Counted from the first letter of the stretch, positions 41,943 through 48,556 are shown. The stretch: 52,935 bases of DNA from a virus (IMGVR_UViG_3300042868_013143:1-52935), one strand, 5' to 3'. Notes: generated by a model from the sequence alone, not told the origin. Numbers and translations: made by a program.

Positions 41943-42025
41943 TGGAAGGTGGGTGAGTGGTTAAAACCAACAGACTGTAAATCTGTTCTCGCAAGGGTAC
42001 GGCGGTTCGAATCCGTCCCTTCCAA
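41943..42025 (+). tRNA. tRNA-Tyr(GUA)
   Basis: Acceptor TGGAAGG / CCTTCCA; anticodon loop CTGTAAA, anticodon GUA, stem ACAGA/TCTGT; long variable arm as in bacterial Tyr tRNAs; T-loop TTCGAAT. Confidence 0.92.
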
Positions 42026-42031
42026 CAACAA

Positions 42032-42125
42032 CTAGCGATGATCGAGAGGTTGAAGATGTCCGACTTGGAATCGGATGCGGGCACACAGTAGGTGTCTGCC
42101 GTGGGTTCGAATCCCGCTCGCTAGA
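42032..42125 (+). tRNA. Class II tRNA with UGG-register anticodon loop
   Basis: Acceptor CTAGCGA / TCGCTAG; anticodon stem TCCGA/TCGGA perfect, with loop CTTGGAA. Standard register gives UGG (Pro). However, the 25-base variable arm with a helix is a Ser/Leu feature, and a one-base shift would read GGA (Ser). Canonical T-loop TTCGAAT. Identity is therefore ambiguous between Ser-like body and Pro anticodon. Confidence 0.75.
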
Positions 42126-42271
42126 CTAAATTTAAAAACAATTAAAATGATAGGTCAAGGAGGCAACAGCTTGGACGCCTGAGTAAACACGATAGGGTCG
42201 AGCTAAGAAAAAAAGAAATTGGAAGTAAGAAACATAGAAAGCTTAGAAAGTATTCTGATGGTTTTAATGAG
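42126..42271 (+). other. Intergenic stretch with GGC/GCC hairpin and 11-codon ORF
   Basis: A small ORF (42147-42182, MIGQGG...) and an AGGC/GCCT stem around 42163-42178 are visible. The sequence is less A-rich than the neighbours. No tRNA fold could be made. Confidence 0.3.
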
Positions 42272-42664
42272 ATGTTTACATTCTTCCTACAAGGTTACAG
42301 AAAGGGTCTGTTTAGTTTCTGCGGATCCATCGTTGTAACAGAATTTGATGTAAATGGAGATGAAGGCAAGTTTTGTTTCAGAAGATTAGAAAATGGAGAG
42401 TACAAACCTGGTGAAATTCCCAAGACAAGACATTCAAATATTTTAAAGGGTGTTATATCAGGAAAGAAGGGCTGGGGTTTGTGGGTTGATCAATGGTCAG
42501 ATGGAATTGTTGATTGGACATTTACAGAAGAGGAAATATTAAGTGAGTTTGAAAAGAGGAGTGTTAAAATCCCCGAACCACTTCTACGAGATTTCTACAA
42601 TAGAATCGATAAGAAGAAGAGAAAGAGAAACTTAGAGTACTTTGAAATGTTGAATAAAGAATAA
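42272..42664 (+). CDS. Hypothetical 130-residue protein in tRNA array 2
   Basis: The frame is open upstream to a stop near 42140 but has no earlier start codon, so ATG 42272 (MFTFFLQGYRKGLF) is used. It has a mixed strand region with several Gly and Trp residues and a basic C-terminus (DKKKRKRNLEYF). It lies between two tRNA genes and should be cotranscribed with them. Not recognised. Confidence 0.55.
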   Translation: MFTFFLQGYRKGLFSFCGSIVVTEFDVNGDEGKFCFRRLENGEYKPGEIPKTRHSNILKGVISGKKGWGLWVDQWSDGIVDWTFTEEEILSEFEKRSVKIPEPLLRDFYNRIDKKKRKRNLEYFEMLNKE

Positions 42665-42670
42665 TAAAAT

Positions 42671-42744
42671 GGGGCTATGGTGACAACTGGCTAACACGCT
42701 GCACTTGCACTGCAGAGATGGGGAATCATACTCCTCTAGCTCCA
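42671..42744 (+). tRNA. tRNA-Ala(UGC) with exchanged 54-58 pair
   Basis: Acceptor GGGGCTA / TAGCTCC; anticodon stem CTGCA/TGCAG with loop CTTGCAC, anticodon UGC. T-arm GGGGA-ATCATAC-TCCTC has A54 (42725) and T58 (42729), where T54 and A58 are almost universal. C56 is kept. Confidence 0.85.
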
Positions 42745-42800
42745 CTAACAGAAATGGTAATCCGATACCGCAAACTGAAAACTAAAGAAAATCGGAATAA

Positions 42801-42869
42801 GGGAGTATCGACAGGGTCTGGTCGTGTCTGTAAAACATCGCCTTATTGGTTCAATTCCAATTGCTCCCA
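42801..42869 (+). tRNA. tRNA-like, class I, loop CTGTAAA (GUA)
   Basis: Acceptor GGGAGTA / TGCTCCC and T-arm ATTGG-TTCAATT-CCAAT are good. The anticodon stem CGTGT/ACATC has only three Watson-Crick pairs and one G-U. The loop gives GUA (Tyr), but the variable region has 5 bases, unlike bacterial Tyr tRNAs. The D-arm is shortened. Total 69 bases including the discriminator. A hairpin CCGAT/ATCGG lies just upstream (42762-42795). Identity uncertain. Confidence 0.5.
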
Positions 42870-42899
42870 CCAAATGGTTGATTTTGTACTTTTTTTGAC

Positions 42900-42907
42900 T
42901 ATTTATT
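42900..42907 (+). promoter_or_regulatory. TATTTATT box before the GIY-YIG gene
   Basis: Lies 15 bases before the homing endonuclease start, allowing expression apart from the tRNA array. Confidence 0.4.
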
Positions 42908-42922
42908 TAGAAATAGATAGAT

Positions 42923-43543
42923 ATGCCAAGAAAAGAAAAGAAGTATCACTTCATTTATAAAACGACGAACTTATTGAGTGGTAAGTATTACATTGGAATG
43001 CACTCCACAGAAAACCTAGAAGATGGTTATTTGGGCTCAGGAAAAAGGTTGAGATATTCCATAAATAAATATGGTGCGGAAAACCATAAGAGAGAAATAC
43101 TTGAATTTGTTGACTCAAGAAAAGAGTTAATAAATAGAGAAAAAGAAATTGTTAATTTAGATGAAGTTGCAAAAGAGGAGTGCATGAACTTAATGGTTGG
43201 AGGTAAAGGTGGTTTTACACCAAACATTCAAAAAAAAGGTATTAGTGCTTGGTTAGATAAATACAAAGGAGGAGAAAGTCATAAAGAGTGGGCTAAAAAA
43301 GGCGGAATTAAGAGGTTTGAATTATATGGGATTCCAAAAAAATTCAAACCTGATTGGGTTGGCAGAAAACACACAGAAGAAACAAAAGAAAAAATGAGAA
43401 TTTCCAGCAAAGGTAAGAGTACTGGAAGTTTAAATTCACAATACGGAACTTTTTGGATTACGAAAGATGGGATTAACAAGAAAATAAAAAAAGAAGAATT
43501 AGATTTTTTTATCCAACAAGGATGGATTAGGGGTAGAAAATAA
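42923..43543 (+). CDS. GIY-YIG homing endonuclease with NUMOD3 motif
   Basis: A 206-residue Seg-like endonuclease. The GIY-YIG domain (residues about 8-95) contains FIYKTTNLLSGKYYIGMHS, with the two Tyr and the catalytic region continuing to Glu. A DNA-binding NUMOD3 segment follows (GRKHTEETKEKMRISSKGK near 149-167) and the C-terminus is basic (WITKDGINKKIKKEE...GWIRGRK). Such genes home into phage genomes and often sit in tRNA arrays. It separates the Ala and Gly tRNAs. Confidence 0.9.
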   Translation: MPRKEKKYHFIYKTTNLLSGKYYIGMHSTENLEDGYLGSGKRLRYSINKYGAENHKREILEFVDSRKELINREKEIVNLDEVAKEECMNLMVGGKGGFTPNIQKKGISAWLDKYKGGESHKEWAKKGGIKRFELYGIPKKFKPDWVGRKHTEETKEKMRISSKGKSTGSLNSQYGTFWITKDGINKKIKKEELDFFIQQGWIRGRK

Positions 43544-43549
43544 ATTAAT

Positions 43550-43622
43550 GCGGTAGTAGCTCAGTTGGTAGAGCACCGTCCTTCCAAGTCGGGGGTCGCA
43601 AGTTCGAGCCTTGTCTACCGCT
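43550..43622 (+). tRNA. tRNA-Gly(UCC)
   Basis: Acceptor GCGGTAG / CTACCGC; anticodon loop CTTCCAA, anticodon UCC, stem with one mismatch; T-loop TTCGAGC; discriminator T. Confidence 0.9.
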
Positions 43623-43627
43623 CTAAA

Positions 43628-43778
43628 TAAGAGGCTATATAGATTTGTTACTTCTATGTGGAACAGTTGGCGCAAGCCTTCGCAGTGTTCGAATCCTGCT
43701 CCCCCGACGAGGTTTTAATTCGGGGGATAGCCAAGTGGTAAAGGCAACTGTAAGAATTACTTCTATGATTTCCTCTTA
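43628..43778 (+). tRNA. Circularly permuted tRNA gene
   Basis: The 3' half comes first: anticodon-stem strand ACAGT (43663-43667), variable arm GGC-GCAA-GCC (43669-43678), T-arm with TTCGAAT (43688-43694) and one bulged T, acceptor TCCCCCG (43700-43706), A707. After 13 bases comes the 5' half: acceptor CGGGGGA (43721-43727), D-arm GCC-GGC (43730-43745), anticodon-stem strand ACTGT (43747-43751). The acceptor halves pair perfectly (7 bp), as do the anticodon-stem halves. Outside them, TAAGAGG (43628-43634) pairs with CCTCTTA (43772-43778), and an 11-base direct repeat TTACTTCTATG occurs at 43648 and 43757. The anticodon depends on the join: GUG or GGA are possible. The long variable arm favours Ser or Leu identity. 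Confidence 0.75.
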
Positions 43779-43781
43779 AAT

Positions 43782-43854
43782 GCGATAGTAGCTCAGTTGA
43801 TAGAGTACAACCTTGCCAAGGTTGGGGTCGTGGGTTTGAGCCCCATCTATCGCT
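43782..43854 (+). tRNA. tRNA-Gly(GCC)
   Basis: Acceptor GCGATAG / CTATCGC; anticodon stem CAACC/GGTTG with loop TTGCCAA, anticodon GCC; T-arm GTGGG-TTTGAGC-CCCAT; discriminator T. Confidence 0.92.
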
Positions 43855-43884
43855 CTAAAAATGTAGATTAATATAAGTAACAAA

Positions 43885-43901
43885 GCGGGTGAAAGTCCCG
43901 C
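43885..43901 (+). repeat. Hairpin GCGGG / CCCGC
   Basis: A perfect 5-bp stem with a 7-base loop TGAAAGT between the Gly and Met tRNAs. It has T-arm dimensions but no tRNA around it; possibly a processing signal or remnant. Confidence 0.35.
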
Positions 43902-43907
43902 AAACTT

Positions 43908-43979
43908 GCCGATGTCGTATAATGATAGTACGGGTCCCTCATAAGGACTAGGTTTAGGGTTTGATTCCCTTCATCGGTA
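43908..43979 (+). tRNA. tRNA with CAU anticodon (Met, or Ile after modification)
   Basis: Acceptor GCCGATG / CATCGGT; anticodon loop CTCATAA, anticodon CAU, stem GTCC/GGAC plus one; T-loop TTTGATT. The array leader is rich in Met codons, which favours elongator Met. Confidence 0.88.
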
Positions 43980-44043
43980 CAAAAATTACAATTTTTTTAA
44001 CATGACGTTTAAATTGGTGCAAAAATTACAATTTTTTTAACAT
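43980..44043. repeat. Direct repeat, two copies 40 bases apart
   Basis: The 24-base unit 43980-44003 recurs exactly at 44020-44043, and similarity continues for another 10 bases with two substitutions. The second copy is the 3' end of the minus-strand protease gene, so the last codons of that gene are duplicated beyond its stop. The A/T runs may also end transcription from both sides. Confidence 0.7.
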
Positions 44044-44646
44044 CACCTTTAAGTCCCCATCTCCTTTTATAATTCTATGGAAGGTATCTTTGGGAATAAA
44101 TATTTGTCCTTCTATTTTTATTGGCAATTTGTTGTCTATTTGAAACAGCCAATTAGTTTCACCAACAGCTTCTACGATTCTATCTTCTTTGTCTCTATGC
44201 CAAACCAGTTCTCCTGATTTTGTATCATTTGGAAATGTTCTGTATATGTTTCCGTTGTATTCTTCTTCTAGGAATTGTTTATTCACATCCACCACAAAAC
44301 CTTGACTTAAAATGTCTTTTCCAATAAGAATTGGATAGTTCATTTTCTCTCTATTGTTTAAGGTGAAATTACCAACAACTTCAACACCTTCAATTATAAC
44401 TTTTAATCTAACAGAGTATCTTTCACTGCCTTCTCCGTTGGAACTTTTTACAGATTTTTGTTTAAAATTTTTAAATTTAAAAATCTTTTTCAGAGAAAGT
44501 ATTTTGCAATATAAGACATCGTCTTTTACATAGCAATCATCACAATGAATAGAGCTAGAATCTGCACCAGTATCAACTTTTGCTAGGAAAGATTCATCTC
44601 CAAGTTTAGGAAATGTTATTTTTGTTATAGAACCTAATATATTCAT
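44026..44646 (-). CDS. Retropepsin-like aspartyl protease (RimB/Zn_protease-like)
   Basis: A 206-residue protein with the active-site motif KVDTGADSSS (Asp25-Thr-Gly-Ala28) and the fold of the single-domain pepsin-like family related to RimB and long annotated as 'ATP-dependent zinc protease'. PILIGKDIL (near 105) fits the second conserved strand. Such proteins act as dimers. It may process virion or host proteins; no direct evidence links it to the capsid-targeting segments, but it neighbours two proteins that carry them. The stop codon lies in a duplicated segment. Confidence 0.75.
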   Translation of the reverse strand: MNILGSITKITFPKLGDESFLAKVDTGADSSSIHCDDCYVKDDVLYCKILSLKKIFKFKNFKQKSVKSSNGEGSERYSVRLKVIIEGVEVVGNFTLNNREKMNYPILIGKDILSQGFVVDVNKQFLEEEYNGNIYRTFPNDTKSGELVWHRDKEDRIVEAVGETNWLFQIDNKLPIKIEGQIFIPKDTFHRIIKGDGDLKVMLKKL

Positions 44647-44649
44647 ATT

Positions 44650-45492
44650 TTACCACCACTTACCTCCACCAGAAAGACCTAGTTGTTTTGCATATCTAGG
44701 AAGTCTACAAGACCAATATCCAGGAGTTGTTCTGTCGTTCTTTTGTTCACAATTATGTCTGTCAGCAAATCTTTTTCTTGCTTTTGGATCTCTCAGTTTA
44801 ACAGCTAGATTTCCGCCGCCTGATTTTGCTCCAAATGAAACTTTCTTAATTTTACCAGTTTTAGGATTTCTGACATAAACATAGAATTTTTTAGAACCGC
44901 CTCTCTTTGGCTTTCCAACTTGTACATTTTTACCTTGATATTCAGCTTCGCTCAATAAAGGTTCGTCTTCAACTTCTTCAAATATAAAATTCAGCTTTAC
45001 TCTTTCACCATTTAAAACACAGAAATCTTCGTCGTGTTCTGAAATGATAAATTCATCATTTTCATTTAGGTCAATAATATCATTTTCAAAAAGATACTTT
45101 GCTTCAGAAATTAGATTGAAGTACTCTTCTGATCCATATCTAAATGCACACTCACTTAAAGAAATGCCATTGTCGATATGATATTTTAGATTTTCAGTAA
45201 CAAGACAATCTTGTTTAACATAAATAGGTCTAGACCACTCTTCGTACACTTCATTAAGTGCGCCAAAGTTTTGAACAGATTCGTTCTTTAATCCTTTCCA
45301 AATCTTACCAGCTCTACATTGAACAACTGCTCCAGAAGCATAAGCTGAAGGCCATCTATTGTATTTTCTCTTTGCGATTTTAATACATCTATCAGCTTTT
45401 TTCTTTTTGCTTCTTTTTTTCTTTCCTCTTCTTTCAGAAAGAATTTGTTCAAAAGCTTCTCTTATGATTTGTCTTATTTCTTTTTCTTCCAT
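44650..45492 (-). CDS. Putative packaged basic protein with conserved phage domains
   Basis: A 280-residue protein opening MEEKEIRQIIREAFEQILSE, a shared targeting-like segment with an L-S-E site at residue 20, followed by a Lys/Arg block. Next is a conserved Cys-containing motif (KRKYNRWPSAYASGAVVQCR, near 38-57) common in marine phage proteins. An acidic middle follows (90-185), and the C-terminal basic domain carries a similar motif set (FADRHNCEQKNDRTTPGYWSCRLPRYAKQLGL). It overlaps the upstream gene by 19 bases. Possibly DNA-associated inside the head. Confidence 0.65.
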   Translation of the reverse strand: MEEKEIRQIIREAFEQILSERRGKKKRSKKKKADRCIKIAKRKYNRWPSAYASGAVVQCRAGKIWKGLKNESVQNFGALNEVYEEWSRPIYVKQDCLVTENLKYHIDNGISLSECAFRYGSEEYFNLISEAKYLFENDIIDLNENDEFIISEHDEDFCVLNGERVKLNFIFEEVEDEPLLSEAEYQGKNVQVGKPKRGGSKKFYVYVRNPKTGKIKKVSFGAKSGGGNLAVKLRDPKARKRFADRHNCEQKNDRTTPGYWSCRLPRYAKQLGLSGGGKWW

Positions 45493-45773
45493 GAGATACT
45501 ATCTTTACCTTTTTTCTTTTTCTTGCCTATTGAATTACAAGCACCTAGTGTAGGTCTGCAAGCAGGATATTTTCTATCAGCACCCCTACCAGCTTTATCT
45601 CTTCCACAAGGAACAAGTTTTCCTTTTTTGCTTGCTCTGCAATCAATCCAACCTTTGCCTTTGTTTCTAGCAAACCATCCGTGGAGACCTTGTTCTTTCT
45701 CTTTTTTGAAGATGCTTTCTTCAATTATTTGATAGAACATTTCTCTGATTATTTTTCTTACTTGCTTTTCCAC
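45474..45773 (-). CDS. Putative packaged basic protein, GTG start
   Basis: A 99-residue protein. GTG at 45773 is chosen because it gives MEKQVRKIIREMFYQIIEES, matching the family. The rest holds a conserved phage motif set: WIDCRASKKGKLVPCGRDKAG and YPACRPTLGACN, with four Cys that could bind metal, and a Lys-rich tail. It resembles a DUF5872-like family, as far as I can recall. Flanked by genes of the same character on the minus strand. Confidence 0.6.
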   Translation of the reverse strand: MEKQVRKIIREMFYQIIEESIFKKEKEQGLHGWFARNKGKGWIDCRASKKGKLVPCGRDKAGRGADRKYPACRPTLGACNSIGKKKKKGKDSISWKKKK

Positions 45774-45779
45774 CTTTAA

Positions 45780-45926
45780 TTAGTTACCTTGTTTAGCGTA
45801 ACGCTTTTTGTAATTTTTAGAAGTTTTAAGTTTAGAAGTTTTGCTCTTAGAATGAACTCCAGGGCGCTTTCTTTTAGCTTTTCTTAGGAAGCTAGAAGAT
45901 GATTCAGATTTTTTAGCTTTTGCCAT
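45780..45926 (-). CDS. Small very basic protein (48 residues)
   Basis: Opens MAKAKKSESSSSFLRKAKRKRPGVHSK in outline, with Ser clusters and Lys/Arg making up about 40 percent, ending YAKQGN. Similar short basic proteins are seen in other phages. A minus-strand TATTTATT box (plus-strand 45941-45948) lies 14 bases upstream, making this the first gene of the four-gene minus-strand unit. DNA binding or condensation is likely from charge alone. Confidence 0.65.
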   Translation of the reverse strand: MAKAKKSESSSSFLRKAKRKRPGVHSKSKTSKLKTSKNYKKRYAKQGN

Positions 45927-45940
45927 AACTTTGTTTTCTT

Positions 45941-45948
45941 AATAAATA
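45941..45948 (-). promoter_or_regulatory. Minus-strand TATTTATT box for the four-gene unit
   Basis: Appears as AATAAATA on the plus strand, 14 bases upstream of the start at 45926; back-to-back with the TATATTTG box (45970-45977) of the plus-strand glycosyltransferase gene. Confidence 0.45.
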
Positions 45949-45981
45949 GGAATTAAAAATGAAATTTACTATATTTGTGTT

Positions 45982-47919
45982 ATGAAAAAAATGTTGTTTA
46001 TTTCACCTCATTTATCTACTGGTGGCGCTCCTCAGTTCACTCTTAGTAAAATTGAAATCTTAAAAGATTCATATAATATATTATGTGTTGAAAAAGATTT
46101 CATAGCACCTGAGTTTGTGGTTCAAAGAAATAAGATATCTGAAATACTTGGAGATAAGTTTATTTCTTTAGGTGAAGATAAAATGGAGCTTATTAGGATT
46201 ATAGAAGAATTTAATCCAGACATAATTTCTATGGAAGAAATTCCTGAATTTTTTCTAGATGATTACTTGACAGAAAAAATATATAATACAAATAGGAATT
46301 ATTTAATCTTTGAAACAACTCATGATTCCTCTTTTCCGACAAATGAAAAAAGGTGGTTTCCTGATAAGTTTATTTTTGTATCTGCTTTTAACGCTTTTAG
46401 ATATTCTGATTTTGATATACCTTACGAGGTTATTGAATATCCAGTTAACTTTAAAGAGAAAAATGTTTATGCAAAAGAAAAGCTGGGCTTAGATAAAAGT
46501 TGGAAGCATATTGTGAATGTTGGTTTGTTTACGCCTAGAAAGAACCAAAAATATGTTTTTGAGTTGGCAAAAAAATTGCAGAAACACAAAATAAAGTTTC
46601 ATTTTATCGGAAATCAAGCAGATAATTTTGCTGATTATTGGAAGCCCCTTATGGTTAATAAACCAGAGAATTGTATTGTTTGGGGTGAGAGATCAGATGT
46701 TTTAGATTTCCTAGAGGCGAGTGATTTGTTTTTATTTACATCAAAAGGGGATAAAAACAATAAAGAATTAAACCCAATAGCAATAAAAGAAGCTTTGGAA
46801 TATAGAATGCCTATGATGATGTTCAATTTGGATGTGTATTGTGGTAAATATGATGATTATGAAAATATTACTTTTTTAAGTGGAGACTTAGAGAGGGATG
46901 CAAATGAAATACTTAAATTATTTGAAATGGAAAATATGGATGGAATGTTTAGTACGCAATATGAGCGTGAAGAAAATAAAATCACTATAAATTATTATGG
47001 TGAAAATCCAATAAATTTAAATGTGTCTGTAAAATGTATGACATCAGGTGCGCCAATGTATTGGTTTAACTATCAGGCAAGTCAAGGGGGTGGTTGGTTT
47101 ATAATTCCAATTCCAGCACATATTTTTAAATTCTATCAAAATACAAATTTTAGAGGTTTCTTATTGGAGTTTTATGATGAACAAAATAAACTGAAACACT
47201 CAGAGACAATTATAGTTAATGATATACTTCCAAAGTTAACACCTATAAATTTCATGCCTTTTGATTGTAGTTATAGAAACTATATTGAGTTTTTTGCAGA
47301 TGATATTTATGGAGGCTTTAATTTAAATGATTTAGATTTAGTGTTGGACATTGGTGCAAACATAGGTTTGTTTGCAAAATATATGTATAATAAGAATGCA
47401 AAAAAAGTAATACTTGTAGAAGCGAATCCGTTGATAAAAGAAAATATTGAAACGGTAATGGGTTTTGAAATAGAAAAATCAGCTATATATTTAGCTCCTT
47501 TATTTTCTGAAAAGAAAACAGTGTCTTTTAATTATTCTTCTACAAACTCAACAATAGGAACTTTGGTTATGGATTCTAGCGTTAGCGGTTATGAGGAATT
47601 AGATTCTACAATTGAATTGGAAACTATAACTTTAGATGAGGTTATAACAGAAAATTACATTGAAAGGATATCTTTGTTTAAATGTGATATTGAGGGTGGA
47701 GAATATGATTTAATTGAATCTCTTACTCCTGAACATATGAATATTATAGATAGGTTTTTAATTGAATTCCACCAAAACAAAGGACAGCTTCAAGATATGG
47801 TAAACAAGCTTGAATCTTATGGTTTTGAATGTGAGTTTTATAAGTTGGACATGGCTAATAAAATTAAGGTTGATATAAATTGTGAGCATGGTGTTTTGAT
47901 AACAAACAAAAAAATTTAA
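45982..47919 (+). CDS. Bifunctional glycosyltransferase (GT-B)/FkbM-type methyltransferase
   Basis: A 645-residue fusion. Residues about 1-310 are a GT-B glycosyltransferase (NVGLFTPRKNQKYVFELAKKL near 177-197; an EALEYRMPMM donor-binding loop near 270). A linker domain of strands follows (about 330-430). Residues about 440-640 are an FkbM-type methyltransferase (VLDIGANIGLFAKYM near 455-470, CDIEGGEYDL near 570). It would add a sugar and methylate a glycan. A TATATTTG box ends 5 bases before the start, so the message is near-leaderless. First gene of a surface-glycan cluster. Confidence 0.85.
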   Translation: MKKMLFISPHLSTGGAPQFTLSKIEILKDSYNILCVEKDFIAPEFVVQRNKISEILGDKFISLGEDKMELIRIIEEFNPDIISMEEIPEFFLDDYLTEKIYNTNRNYLIFETTHDSSFPTNEKRWFPDKFIFVSAFNAFRYSDFDIPYEVIEYPVNFKEKNVYAKEKLGLDKSWKHIVNVGLFTPRKNQKYVFELAKKLQKHKIKFHFIGNQADNFADYWKPLMVNKPENCIVWGERSDVLDFLEASDLFLFTSKGDKNNKELNPIAIKEALEYRMPMMMFNLDVYCGKYDDYENITFLSGDLERDANEILKLFEMENMDGMFSTQYEREENKITINYYGENPINLNVSVKCMTSGAPMYWFNYQASQGGGWFIIPIPAHIFKFYQNTNFRGFLLEFYDEQNKLKHSETIIVNDILPKLTPINFMPFDCSYRNYIEFFADDIYGGFNLNDLDLVLDIGANIGLFAKYMYNKNAKKVILVEANPLIKENIETVMGFEIEKSAIYLAPLFSEKKTVSFNYSSTNSTIGTLVMDSSVSGYEELDSTIELETITLDEVITENYIERISLFKCDIEGGEYDLIESLTPEHMNIIDRFLIEFHQNKGQLQDMVNKLESYGFECEFYKLDMANKIKVDINCEHGVLITNKKI

Positions 47920-47920
47920 T

Positions 47921-48556
47921 ATGGATCCAGTAGAAGAAGCTTTAATCAAAGAAAATTCAATTAAAACAATATGTCACATAGGTTCTCATATTGGTTTGGA
48001 GGCTGAAAAGTATTATGAATTAGGTGTAGAACGTGTAATTTGGGTTGAGGGTAATTATAGGGTTTTAAATAGATTAATAAAGAATACGTCAAAATACAAT
48101 ATAGATAACATATATGTCCCTCTAGCAATATCTGATAGGGATGATGAAGTCTTAGACTTTAACATTACTAACAATGAGGAAAGCTCTTCTTTAATGCAAT
48201 TAGGTTCTAGTCATAAGGAGTTTTATCCTCATATCGATGTTGTAGATAAAATAAAAGTAATAACAAAAAGATTTGATACCTTTTTAAAGGGTCAGGATGA
48301 GTTTTTGTGGGAAGATGTTGACATGCTTACAATTGATTGTCAAGGATCAGATTTAAATGTATTAAGGAGTTTTGGTGGATTGCTAAATTCTAATAATTTA
48401 AAGGTAATTAAGACTGAGATTAACTTTGGAGAGATGTATGTTGGAAATCCAACAGAAGAAGATATAGGGAATTATCTTTTGAATTTTAATTTTCATAAAA
48501 AGTTTTGGTTCATAACTGATGATGGTTATTGGGGTGATAATTTTTGGCTGAGATAA
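47921..48556 (+). CDS. FkbM-family methyltransferase
   Basis: A 211-residue protein. The SAM site is ICHIGSHIGLEAEKYYELG (near 17-35); later DCQGSDLNVLRSFGG (near 142-156) matches FkbM motif regions. It follows the bifunctional gene by 1 base and repeats its second activity. The substrate is probably a sugar hydroxyl. Confidence 0.85.
   Translation: MDPVEEALIKENSIKTICHIGSHIGLEAEKYYELGVERVIWVEGNYRVLNRLIKNTSKYNIDNIYVPLAISDRDDEVLDFNITNNEESSSLMQLGSSHKEFYPHIDVVDKIKVITKRFDTFLKGQDEFLWEDVDMLTIDCQGSDLNVLRSFGGLLNSNNLKVIKTEINFGEMYVGNPTEEDIGNYLLNFNFHKKFWFITDDGYWGDNFWLR

Noticed and set aside
43885-43901. Hairpin with TGAAAGT loop as the start of a group II intron
   Set aside because: A GUGAAAGUCC-like loop occurs in such introns, but no domain V, reverse transcriptase or 5' GUGYG sequence follows.
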